In this document: piece after piece, positions 55,076-62,283 of the stretch
How the letters are laid out: every line of letters begins with the position of its first letter
Position numbering within the stretch: the stretch's first letter is position 1
Assembly: GCF_001279005.1 (NCBI RefSeq)
Contig: NZ_LGCN01000096.1
Span: forward strand, 1-64,000
Origin: Streptomyces caelestis
Lineage (GTDB): Bacteria; Actinomycetota; Actinomycetes; Streptomycetales; Streptomycetaceae
Direction: 5' to 3'
DNA: 64,000 bases
Made by a program: the position numbers and the translations under genes
The notes under the pieces: generated by a model
What the model saw: the letters and a program-made list of their open reading frames with translations, nothing else
Told to the model about the DNA's origin: nothing
Database searches by the model: none

Positions 55076-55915
55076 ATGCCGGAAGCGCGGGAGACCGCCG
55101 TCTACACGCACGGCCACCACGAGTCGGTGCTGCGCTCGCACACCTGGCGGACCGCCGAGAACTCGGCGGCGTACCTCCTCGGGGTCCTCAAGCCCCACAT
55201 GCGGATCCTCGACGTCGGGTGCGGGCCCGGCACCATCACCGCCGACCTGGCGGGGCTCGTCCCCGACGGGCACGTCACCGGCCTCGACCGGGAGCCGGGG
55301 ATCCTGGAGCGGGCCCGGGCGGTGGCCGGCGAACGGGGGCTGAGGAACACCGACTTCGCGGTGGGGGACGTGCACGCGCTGGACTTCCCGGACGACACGT
55401 TCTGCGTGGTCCACGCCCATCAGGTGCTCCAGCACGTGGGCGATCCGGTGGGGGCGCTGCGCGAGATGCGGCGGGTGACCAAGCCGGGCGGGTTCGTCGC
55501 CGTACGGGACTCGGACTACGCGGCGATGACCTGGTATCCCCCGTCGGCGGGCATGGACGACTGGCTCGACCTCTACCGGCGGGTGGCCCGGGCCAACGGG
55601 GGCGAGCCGGACGCCGGGCGGCGACTGAGGTCCTGGGCGCTCGCCGCGGGTTTCACGGACGTCACCGCGTCCTCGGGCACCTGGACCTTCTCGACCGCCG
55701 GGGAGCGGGCCTGGTGGAGCGGCCTGTGGGCGGACCGCACGGTGGCGTCGGCCTATGCCGAGCGGGCGGTCGACGGCGGCCACGCCACCCGGCAGCAGCT
55801 GCGGGACGTGGCCGGGGCGTGGCGGGAGTGGGGCGACCGGGACGACGGCTGGTTCAGCGTGCTGCACGGGGAGATCCTCTGCCGCAAGGAGGCCCGAGCC
55901 GCGTCGGCGAGGTGA
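55076..55915 (+). CDS. Class I SAM-dependent methyltransferase (UbiE-like)
   Basis: The 279-residue protein begins MPEARETAVYTHGHHESVLR and has motif I in MRILDVGCGPGTITADLAGL, VTGLDREPGILERARAVAGE, the VHAHQVLQHVGDPVGALREM helix and VTKPGGFVAVRDSDYAAMTW. It is close to actinobacterial methyltransferases of unknown small-molecule substrate. ATG at 55076 was chosen at the conserved start, with GGAAGGGG upstream. It is divergent from the ABC-F gene. Confidence 0.9.
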   Translation: MPEARETAVYTHGHHESVLRSHTWRTAENSAAYLLGVLKPHMRILDVGCGPGTITADLAGLVPDGHVTGLDREPGILERARAVAGERGLRNTDFAVGDVHALDFPDDTFCVVHAHQVLQHVGDPVGALREMRRVTKPGGFVAVRDSDYAAMTWYPPSAGMDDWLDLYRRVARANGGEPDAGRRLRSWALAAGFTDVTASSGTWTFSTAGERAWWSGLWADRTVASAYAERAVDGGHATRQQLRDVAGAWREWGDRDDGWFSVLHGEILCRKEARAASAR

Positions 55916-55921
55916 CGGCGA

Positions 55922-55948
55922 GGCCCCCGGGACGGGGTCCCGGGGGCC
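55922..55948. terminator. Bidirectional terminator between methyltransferase and gvpK
   Basis: GGCCCCCGGGAC at 55922-55933 pairs perfectly with 55937-55948 around GGG. It lies between the two convergent stops and would end the gas-vesicle transcript. Confidence 0.75.
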
Positions 55949-55958
55949 GGCCCCGGGT

Positions 55959-56279
55959 TCAGTCCCGGGGAAGCAGCGGTCCGAGCGGCCCGAGGTCCAG
56001 GTTCAGGTCCTCGGGCCGCAGTCCGTAGCGGTTGCGCAGTTCCGCCATGCGGTCCTCGAGCAGCATGAGGGTGAGCCCGACCCGCTCCTCCTGCTCCTCG
56101 CTCAGGTCCCCCTCGTCGAACCGGCGCACCGCCTGCCGCTCCATGAGCTGGCGCAGCAGTTCCACGACGGTGAGCACCAGCTTGATCAGGTCGCGTTCGA
56201 CCGTGTCCGGCTCCAGGTCCAGGCTCCTGCGCCGACTGTCGTGCGGCTCGACGTGCCGCCCGCCCGGGCCGGCCGTCAC
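55959..56279 (-). CDS. gvpK: Gas vesicle protein GvpK
   Basis: The 106-residue protein has LDLEPDTVERDLIKLVLTVV, ELLRQLMERQAVRRFD and LTLMLLEDRMAELRNRYGLR, the GvpK pattern. GvpK is a small accessory protein needed for vesicle assembly. GTG at 56279 overlaps the gvpS stop by 4 bp. It is the last gene of the gvp operon and is followed by a strong hairpin. Confidence 0.92.
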   Translation of the reverse strand: MTAGPGGRHVEPHDSRRRSLDLEPDTVERDLIKLVLTVVELLRQLMERQAVRRFDEGDLSEEQEERVGLTLMLLEDRMAELRNRYGLRPEDLNLDLGPLGPLLPRD

Positions 56280-56464
56280 CGCGACTCCTCGAAGGGCGAG
56301 GGGACCCGCGCGTTCACGGAGCTGATGAGCGCGTTCAGGTCGATGCGGACCAGGTCGACGTCCGCGATGCGCAGCGTGATGTCCCCCTTGATGACGACCC
56401 CGCCGGCCAGCAGCCGGTCGAGCAGGTCCACCAGGGCTATCTCGCGGCGTTCGACGACGGTCAC
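56276..56464 (-). CDS. gvpS: Gas vesicle protein GvpS (GvpA/J-like)
   Basis: The 62-residue protein has the core GvpA-family fold in ALVDLLDRLLAGGVVIKGD and ITLRIADVDLVRIDLNALIS. It is a short paralogue of the shell protein, placed between gvpL and gvpK as in other Streptomyces clusters. GTG at 56464 overlaps the gvpL stop as GTGA. Confidence 0.92.
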   Translation of the reverse strand: MTVVERREIALVDLLDRLLAGGVVIKGDITLRIADVDLVRIDLNALISSVNARVPSPFEESR

Positions 56465-57240
56465 GGGCCCTCCTTCCCGGTGGCTGCCTCACCGGCGAAC
56501 GAATAGGCCGCCCAGGGGCCGGTGAGTTCGACCCGTATCCCGGGCACGTCGTCCTTGGTGCGGTCCACCTTCTCCACGAACTCCTCGGACTTCACCCGGG
56601 GCACCAGATAGGCGGCGTTGAGCACATTGCGCCCGGAGGCGCCGGAGAGCGTGGGATTCTGCGGTGCGTGCAGCCGGGAGTCCTCGGCGACCCCGGAAAG
56701 GGTCTCGTGCAGCCGGGTCGCGAACGTCTCGGCCCGCTGCCACAGGTCGTCCTGCGACTTCGTCTGCATACGCCGCTGACGCAGGTAGTCCCGGCCGGAC
56801 GCCGGTTTCGGCGCGGGCGCGGCGGAGGTTTCCGGCGTCCGCTCCGACTCGACGTAGACCTTGACGCCCCACTCGACCCGGCCCTCCAGCCGGTCCAGGG
56901 TGCGCAGGAAGCTCTCCTCGCGCTCCTCCATCATGGTCCGTACGCCGCTGTCGTCGCGGAACACGGTGCCGAGGCGCAGCGGCAACGGGGTCGTGACGGT
57001 GGTGAGCGCGTCGATCACGCCCTGGTGGGCGCGGGCGACCGTGGTCAGCCAGTCGAGGTCCTCCAGATGCGCGCGCAGCGGTTCCTCGGAGAAGTCCGCC
57101 TCGGGCACGTGGCTGACGACGGCCACCAGACCGTGGTGGGGCAGCAGCCGGGGCGGATCGCCTCCGACCCCGGTCAGCTGTGCCTGGAGCGGTGTGCCGT
57201 AGGGGCGGCAGACCGCGTAGACGTACCGCAGTCCGGTCAC
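56461..57240 (-). CDS. gvpL: Gas vesicle protein GvpL (GvpF/L family)
   Basis: The 259-residue protein starts MTGLRYVYAVCRPYGTPLQA and has LTTVTTPLPLRLGTVFRDD, LDRLEGRVEWGVKVYVES and AYLVPRVKSEEFVEKVDRTK, the GvpF/L pattern. These proteins bind GvpA during nucleation of the vesicle. It is a paralogue of gvpF at 59629-60402. It overlaps gvpJ and gvpS by 4 bp each. Confidence 0.93.
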   Translation of the reverse strand: MTGLRYVYAVCRPYGTPLQAQLTGVGGDPPRLLPHHGLVAVVSHVPEADFSEEPLRAHLEDLDWLTTVARAHQGVIDALTTVTTPLPLRLGTVFRDDSGVRTMMEEREESFLRTLDRLEGRVEWGVKVYVESERTPETSAAPAPKPASGRDYLRQRRMQTKSQDDLWQRAETFATRLHETLSGVAEDSRLHAPQNPTLSGASGRNVLNAAYLVPRVKSEEFVEKVDRTKDDVPGIRVELTGPWAAYSFAGEAATGKEGP

Positions 57241-57578
57241 GGACCCTCCTCCTGTGCGTGGCGGGACTCCAGCCCCAGTTCCTCCAGCCGGGCCAGCCGT
57301 TCACGCAGCTCCGCGTTCTCCCTGGCCAGTTCGTCACGCCTGGCGCGCGAGGACAGCGCCGGGTCGGACTCCCACCAGTCGATCCCCATCTCCTTCGCCT
57401 TGTCGACGGAGGCGACGACGAGCCGCAGTTTGATGGTGAGGAGTTCGATGTCCAGCAGGTTGATGCGGATGTCACCAGCGATCACGACACCCTTGTCGAG
57501 CACCCTTTCCAGGATGTCGGCGAGATTGGCGCCGCCGCCCTGGCCGTACGGCTCGGGAAGCCGGCTGGGGGTCGTCAT
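57237..57578 (-). CDS. gvpJ: Gas vesicle protein GvpJ
   Basis: The 113-residue protein has the GvpA-like core LADILERVLDKGVVIAGDIR and LLDIELLTIKLRLVVASVDK, then a charged coiled-coil-like tail (RRDELARENAELRERLARLE). It is a minor shell-related protein that helps set vesicle ends or width. It overlaps gvpZ and gvpL by 4 bp each. Confidence 0.93.
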   Translation of the reverse strand: MTTPSRLPEPYGQGGGANLADILERVLDKGVVIAGDIRINLLDIELLTIKLRLVVASVDKAKEMGIDWWESDPALSSRARRDELARENAELRERLARLEELGLESRHAQEEGP

Positions 57579-58756
57579 CGGCGGCTCCGGCTTTCGGGCT
57601 GCTCGTCCTCGTACTCAGTCTCGTCCTCGTACTCGTCCTCGGGGTACTCGTCCTCCTCGTACCCGTCCTCGGACTCCTCAGGCTCCTCGGCTTCTTCCTC
57701 CTCGGGCTCCGGCTCGTACTCCTCCTCGGGTTCCGTGCCGGCTTCGTCCTCGGGCTCGCCCTCTTCCTCTTCCTCGTACTCGGCCTCGGCCTCTTCCTCG
57801 TCCTCGGGTTCCTCGTCGTGCTCGTCCGAAGGGGCCTCGTTCTCCTCCTCGGAGGGGCCTTCGTTCTCCTCCTCGGCGAGGGCGTCCTCGTGGCTGCGGA
57901 CGACCTCCCCGTCGCGGATCTCGCCCCGCCAGCTGTCCTCGGCCTCGCCCTTGAGGGTGATGAAGCGGGCGAAGTTCTTCAGGTCGAGCCGGGCGCGGCG
58001 GCCCTGGGCGCGCCAGATGTTGCCCGTCTTCTCGAAGAAGCCCGAGGGGTAGTACTCGATGACCAGCAGGACCCGGGTGAGCCGGTCGGCGAGGCGGTGG
58101 AAGGAGACGACGCCCCTCGTCGTGCCCTTGGCGCCCTCCGAGGACCAGGCGATGCGGTCGTCGGGGACCTGCTCGGTGGTCTTCGCCTTCCAGCTGCGGT
58201 TGGACCACCAGATCTTCGCCTGCCAGTCCGACGTGGTGTCGTCGGACTTGTTGGCGCTCTTGACGCCCTTGGCGAAGGTGCTGAAGTCCTGGTACTGGGT
58301 CCACTGGTCGTACGCCGTGCGCAGCGGGACACCGACGTCGATGTACTCCATGATGACGGTGGGCTTCTGGCCGGCGGACTTCTTGCGCTTGCCCTTGCCC
58401 TTGCCGCCGCCCAGGCCCTTCAGCGCGCCCATCACGTTGTCCTTGGCCCGTGAGGCGCCGACTTCGACGGCGCTGCGCAGGGGGCTCTTGCCCTCCGCGA
58501 TCTTGCGGCCGCCGTCGAGGGCGAGCTTGGCGAAGCCCGGGCTGTTGCCCTCTGCGATGTCGTTGAGCTTGTTCGTGGTCTCGCCGAGCTTGTGGCCGAG
58601 GCCGGTCAGCATCCGGGTGGCCTGGGCCGCGAGGTAGTCCTGCAGTTCGGCCTTGAGCCGTTCGGCGGCCTCGCTGTGGGCCACGTCGGCGAGCGGGTTC
58701 TTCGACGCGCCGTTCTGTGCGGCGGAGCCGGCCCGTCCGAGGGTCTCGCTCATCAC
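57575..58756 (-). CDS. gvpZ: Gas vesicle cluster protein GvpZ (SRPBCC fold, acidic tail)
   Basis: The 393-residue protein has an N-terminal helical region, then a START/SRPBCC lipid-binding-like domain (VIMEYIDVGVPLRTAYDQWT, WWSNRSWKAKTTEQVPDDRI, VLLVIEYYPSGFFEKTGNIW) and a C-terminal tail of about 100 residues made almost only of Glu, Asp and Tyr repeats. The tail DNA is a run of CTCGTCCTCGTACTCG-like repeats. SRPBCC proteins bind hydrophobic ligands, so it may shield or deliver hydrophobic GvpA (inference). It occurs in actinobacterial gvp clusters only, as far as I recall. Confidence 0.85.
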   Translation of the reverse strand: MMSETLGRAGSAAQNGASKNPLADVAHSEAAERLKAELQDYLAAQATRMLTGLGHKLGETTNKLNDIAEGNSPGFAKLALDGGRKIAEGKSPLRSAVEVGASRAKDNVMGALKGLGGGKGKGKRKKSAGQKPTVIMEYIDVGVPLRTAYDQWTQYQDFSTFAKGVKSANKSDDTTSDWQAKIWWSNRSWKAKTTEQVPDDRIAWSSEGAKGTTRGVVSFHRLADRLTRVLLVIEYYPSGFFEKTGNIWRAQGRRARLDLKNFARFITLKGEAEDSWRGEIRDGEVVRSHEDALAEEENEGPSEEENEAPSDEHDEEPEDEEEAEAEYEEEEEGEPEDEAGTEPEEEYEPEPEEEEAEEPEESEDGYEEDEYPEDEYEDETEYEDEQPESRSRR

Positions 58757-59361
58757 TCACCGCCTCCCTTCGTGGTGCGGGAGCGGGCGCCGCGGGCCGC
58801 GGCGGCGGTCTTCTTCGCCGCCGTCCTCCTCGCGGGAGCCGTCTTCTTCGCCGCCGTCTTCTTCGCGGGGGCGGCCTTCTTCCCCGGCGCCTTCTTGGCC
58901 GCCGGCTTCTTGGCCGGCCGCTCGGAGGCCGGCTCCTCCTCGTCCGACGGCTCCCGGTCCTCCGCCTCGGCGCCTTCGGCGTCCTCGGAGCCCTCCGTGT
59001 CCTCGGCGCGTTCCTCGTCGGCCTCGTCCTCGTCCTTCGGACCACCGCCCGCCAGCCGGTCGCGCATGTCGGCGGTACGGCCGTGCAGCCGGTCGGCGAG
59101 GGAGCCGAGCTGCCGCTCGACCAGCGCGCCGGAGGCTGCCTTGCCGACACCGCGCATGTCACCGCGGAGCTGGTCGCCGAGTTCCTTGAACTGCGGGTTG
59201 TTCCGCAGCTGCTGGGACACCAGGTCGGTGACCATGCGCGGGCTGAGGTTCAGCTTCTTGCCCGCCACCATGCCTCCGACGGCGAGCGCCATCTTCAGCT
59301 TCTTGGTCCGTCCGAGGAGATATCCGGCCCCGATCGCGAGGCCCAGTCCCGTTCGATTCAC
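58753..59361 (-). CDS. gvpY: Gas vesicle cluster protein GvpY (Lys/Ala-rich tail)
   Basis: The 202-residue protein has an N-terminal hydrophobic segment (LGLAIGAGYLLGRTKKLKMA, LAVGGMVAGKKL), a helical region, an acidic stretch (EDEADEERAEDTEGSEDAEG) and a basic tail of KKPAAKKAPGKKAAPAKKTA type, resembling histone H1 or AT-hook-like bacterial tails. GvpY is a Streptomyces-type cluster gene without known function. It overlaps gvpG and gvpZ by 4 bp each. Confidence 0.85.
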   Translation of the reverse strand: MNRTGLGLAIGAGYLLGRTKKLKMALAVGGMVAGKKLNLSPRMVTDLVSQQLRNNPQFKELGDQLRGDMRGVGKAASGALVERQLGSLADRLHGRTADMRDRLAGGGPKDEDEADEERAEDTEGSEDAEGAEAEDREPSDEEEPASERPAKKPAAKKAPGKKAAPAKKTAAKKTAPARRTAAKKTAAAARGARSRTTKGGGE

Positions 59362-59624
59362 TGTCCTGCCGTCCCATCCCCCGCACCTGCGCCCGTGCGC
59401 GTCGCGGTCTCCAGCCGGTCGAGGAGTTCGTCCTCCTGGCGGTCGAACTCCTCCTCGCTGATCTCTCCGGCTTCCAGCTGTTCCTCCAGCCGGGCCAGTT
59501 CGGCGCGTATCGTGGCGGGGTCGTAGTAGATGCGTTCCGCTTCCTTCAGCACCTGCCTGATGGCCCAGCCGCCACCGCGTACCGGTGCGAACGGCAGCAG
59601 CAGCACCTCCGAGATCAGGCCCAT
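59358..59624 (-). CDS. gvpG: Gas vesicle protein GvpG
   Basis: The 88-residue protein has MGLISEVLLLPFAPVRGGGW and IRAELARLEEQLEAGEISEE followed by EFDRQEDELLDRL, the GvpG pattern of a short hydrophobic N-terminus and a charged helical rest. It takes part in vesicle assembly. It is 4 bp after gvpF and overlaps gvpY by 4 bp. Confidence 0.93.
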   Translation of the reverse strand: MGLISEVLLLPFAPVRGGGWAIRQVLKEAERIYYDPATIRAELARLEEQLEAGEISEEEFDRQEDELLDRLETATRTGAGAGDGTAGQ

Positions 59625-59628
59625 GTCG

Positions 59629-60402
59629 TCACCCCATTTCGGCGTCCGTTCCGCCGGCCGCGGTGCCCGCCGGCTCGGCCGGCCCGGGCTCGACGAAGCT
59701 GTACGGCGGCAGCGGTCCGTTCAGACGCACCTCGAGGTGGGGCATGTCCGCGCGGACCTGCTCCACCGCCGCCAGGAATTCCTCCGCCGTCTCCCGCTTC
59801 ACCAGGTAGGAGACGTTGGCGAGCCAGCCCGTGGACTCGGGGCCCACGCTCACCGCGTCGGCCGCCCCTTCCAGCGCGTGCTCCAGCGCGGCGCCGTCCT
59901 CGGACTCCTTGGCCTTGACCGCCGCGGCGACCATCTCGCCGAGCCGGATCTTGTCCTCGTAGCTGCCGCCGCCGGACTGGCGGTTGGCCTCCGCGAGAGC
60001 GCGGATCTCCGGGTTTCCGGCCATCACGTGGTGCAGGACGGCGTCCTCGACGTGGTTGGCCTTGACGTTGTACTCGACCCGGTCGTCCAGCGCGTGCAGC
60101 CGCTCCAGGTAGTGCTCGGCGCGCTCGGCGAGGACACCGGTGACGGAGTCGTCGTCCGGGGCGACGCTCCCGAAGCGCATGGGCAGCACGCACCCGGCCG
60201 CGCCGATCTCGCTGAGCACGTTCTGGTGGGCGAGCAGTTCCCGACGCTTGGGGCGCAGCCCCTCGGGCGCGTCGCTGACGACGGCCGCCAGGTCTCCCTC
60301 CCGCAGGATGCGCACCGGACGCGACGGATCACCGACGCCGCCCATGCCCTCGGGCAGCGACGGGTGCGAGGCCGCCGTGATGCCGTAGACGTACGTGCTC
60401 AC
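59629..60402 (-). CDS. gvpF: Gas vesicle protein GvpF (GvpF/L family)
   Basis: The 257-residue protein starts MSTYVYGITAASHPSLPEGM and has ELLAHQNVLSEIGAAGCVLP, MRFGSVAPDDDSVTGVLAER and VSYLVKRETAEEFLAAVEQV, the GvpF/L pattern. It binds GvpA and starts vesicle growth. ATG at 60402 overlaps the gvpA stop by 4 bp. Confidence 0.93.
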   Translation of the reverse strand: MSTYVYGITAASHPSLPEGMGGVGDPSRPVRILREGDLAAVVSDAPEGLRPKRRELLAHQNVLSEIGAAGCVLPMRFGSVAPDDDSVTGVLAERAEHYLERLHALDDRVEYNVKANHVEDAVLHHVMAGNPEIRALAEANRQSGGGSYEDKIRLGEMVAAAVKAKESEDGAALEHALEGAADAVSVGPESTGWLANVSYLVKRETAEEFLAAVEQVRADMPHLEVRLNGPLPPYSFVEPGPAEPAGTAAGGTDAEMG

Positions 60403-60833
60403 TCCTGCTCCTCCTTACGACGGGCGGCGGTGCTCTTGCGGGTGCGCGGACGCGACTCGGTCTCACGCTCGGACCCGCCCTCGCGCGCCTGCTTGAAGGC
60501 GTCGGAGATGGTGTCGGCGGCGCCGGACAGCGCCCCCTTGGACTTGCCGCGGGCGCCGGACTCGGTGACCTCCCCGACGATCTCGGGCAGCCCCGGGCTC
60601 TTGCGCGGCCCGGCCTCCAGGTCGAGGCGGTTGCACGCCTCGGCGAAGCGGAGGTAGGTGTCGACGCTCGCGACGACGACACGGACGTCGATCTTGAGGA
60701 TCTCGATGCCGACCAGGGACACGCGCACGAAGGCGTCGATGACGAGCCCCCTGTCCAGGACGAGCTCGAGTACGTCGTAGAGACCGCTGCTGCCGCCTCC
60801 ACCACCGGTCTGCTGTGCCGGTACGACTGTCAT
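60399..60833 (-). CDS. gvpA: Gas vesicle major shell protein GvpA with C-terminal extension
   Basis: The 144-residue protein has the shell-protein core GLYDVLELVLDRGLVIDAFV, RVSLVGIEILKIDVRVVVAS and VDTYLRFAEACNRLDLEAG (about residues 16-77), very close to canonical GvpA, which is only about 70 residues long. The extra 65 residues are basic and Ser/Arg/Glu-rich (KSKGALSGAADTISDAFKQA), and would project from the shell or be removed. ATG at 60833 follows AAGGAGGGGC. It is the second gene of the operon. Confidence 0.92.
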   Translation of the reverse strand: MTVVPAQQTGGGGGSSGLYDVLELVLDRGLVIDAFVRVSLVGIEILKIDVRVVVASVDTYLRFAEACNRLDLEAGPRKSPGLPEIVGEVTESGARGKSKGALSGAADTISDAFKQAREGGSERETESRPRTRKSTAARRKEEQE

Positions 60834-60885
60834 TCCGACTGCCCCTCCTTGTCTGTGGGTGTGGGTGTGGGTCCGGCCGGGCGGC

Positions 60886-61248
60886 CTAGGACCTGCGCGC
60901 GTCGGCGCGGCCCCGCTCGTAGCGGCGGACCCGCCGGTAGCCGGTGAGCTGTCCGTTCGCGTCCAGCTCCACCTGGTAGCTCGCCATCAGGCTCATCGTG
61001 TCGGGCACCCGCTCGAGTTCGAGGACCTCGACCTCGAGTGCCCAGCCCTCCTCCGTCTGCTCGAAGGACGACACGGACTCGGCTTCCATCCCGGTGAGCT
61101 CGGCGAGCTGGCCGCGTGCCTGACGCAGCACCTCCATCGGCCCCGGCTTCTTGGCGCTTCTGCTGTTCTCCGTCGACTTGCGGGTTTTCTGTGAGTCCTG
61201 GGTTTCCTGTGAACCCTGTGACTCTTCGGTGTTCTTCGTGTTCGTCAT
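60886..61248 (-). CDS. gvpO: Gas vesicle protein GvpO
   Basis: The 120-residue protein has a Ser/Thr/Gln/Lys-rich N-terminal half and a GvpO domain (VLRQARGQLAELTGMEAESV, LEVEVLELERVPDTMSLMAS, YQVELDANGQLTGYRRVRRY). GvpO is involved in control or assembly. ATG at 61248 follows GGGGGAGGTGGCC. It is the first gene of the gvpOAFGYZJLSK operon, whose promoter must lie in the 108 bp upstream or further, but no clear -35/-10 is visible there. Confidence 0.92.
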   Translation of the reverse strand: MTNTKNTEESQGSQETQDSQKTRKSTENSRSAKKPGPMEVLRQARGQLAELTGMEAESVSSFEQTEEGWALEVEVLELERVPDTMSLMASYQVELDANGQLTGYRRVRRYERGRADARRS

Positions 61249-61356
61249 GGCCACCTCCCCCTCCGTGTGGCCGCAAGCGTGTTCGCCAAACCTCCGTGCG
61301 CCCGGCCGATCTCCGCGGCCGGGCATCGTGCCCGGTGGGAGGGGTGCGAGCGCCGT

Positions 61357-62283
61357 TCAGCCCCGCAGGGCCGCCAGTCGGCGGCGGGCGGGGCCCAGGG
61401 CGCGGCCCCGGCGCGGCAGATCCGACCACGGCTCGGTGCGGACCTGCTCGACGGCGTCGGCGACGGTCCAACGGCGGGCGTGCAGGTCCGGATCGTCCAG
61501 CTGGTCCCAGGAGACGGGCGTGGCGACGGGGGCGCCGGGCAGGGCGCGGACGGTGCCGGGGGCCACCGCGGTCTGCGCGTAGGCGTTGCGCTGCACGTCG
61601 AGGTAGAGCCGGTCGCCGCGGTCCTTCTTGCGGGCGGCGGTGGTGAGCCGGCCGGGGTGGGCGGCGGCGAGGGTGTCGGCGACCTCGCGGGCGAAGGCGC
61701 GCACGTCGTCGAAGTCGTGGTCGCCGGCCAGCGGCACGATCACGTGCAGGCCCCGGGAGCCGGTGGTCATCAGCGCCGAGGGCAGGTCCAGCTCGTCGAG
61801 CAGCTCCCCCAGCAGCCGGGCGGCCTCCCGCACCGTCTCGAAGTCGTCGCCGGAGGGGTCGAGGTCGAAGACCAGCCGGTCCGGCCGGTCGATCCGGCCG
61901 GTGCGGGACAGCCAGCGGTGCAGGGTGATGCCGGCCTGGTCGACGAGGTACAGAAGGGTGGCGGTGTCGTCGCACACGGTGTGCGTGACGGTGCCGCCCT
62001 CCTTGGCGACCTCGGCCCGGGTGATCCAGTCCGGGTAGCCGTCCGGGGTGTTCTTCTGCATGAACGCCGGGCCGTCGATGCCGTCCGGCCGCCGGTCCAG
62101 CATCAGCGGGCGGCCCCGCAGGTGCGGCAGCATGAACGGGGCGACGGCCCGGTGGTAGTCGACGAGATCGCCCTTGGTGTACTCCCCGGTGCCCCCGCCG
62201 CCGGGGAAGAGCACCTTCCCCGGCCGGTGGATCTCCACCCGGCGACGGCCGGCCCGTACGGTGCGCGGCCCGTCGTCGCTCAC
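61357..62283 (-). CDS. LigD-type polymerase/primase domain protein
   Basis: The 308-residue protein is the polymerase domain of bacterial NHEJ ligase D as a separate gene: VEIHRPGKVLFPGGGGTGEY, the catalytic LVFDLDPSGDDFETVREAAR (Asp-x-Asp), TTGSRGLHVIVPL and KDRGDRLYLDVQRNAYAQTA. It adds nucleotides at broken DNA ends, normally with Ku and a ligase. Neither lies in this window. GTG at 62283 overlaps the transketolase stop as GTGA, an odd pairing of repair and sugar metabolism. Confidence 0.92.
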   Translation of the reverse strand: MSDDGPRTVRAGRRRVEIHRPGKVLFPGGGGTGEYTKGDLVDYHRAVAPFMLPHLRGRPLMLDRRPDGIDGPAFMQKNTPDGYPDWITRAEVAKEGGTVTHTVCDDTATLLYLVDQAGITLHRWLSRTGRIDRPDRLVFDLDPSGDDFETVREAARLLGELLDELDLPSALMTTGSRGLHVIVPLAGDHDFDDVRAFAREVADTLAAAHPGRLTTAARKKDRGDRLYLDVQRNAYAQTAVAPGTVRALPGAPVATPVSWDQLDDPDLHARRWTVADAVEQVRTEPWSDLPRRGRALGPARRRLAALRG

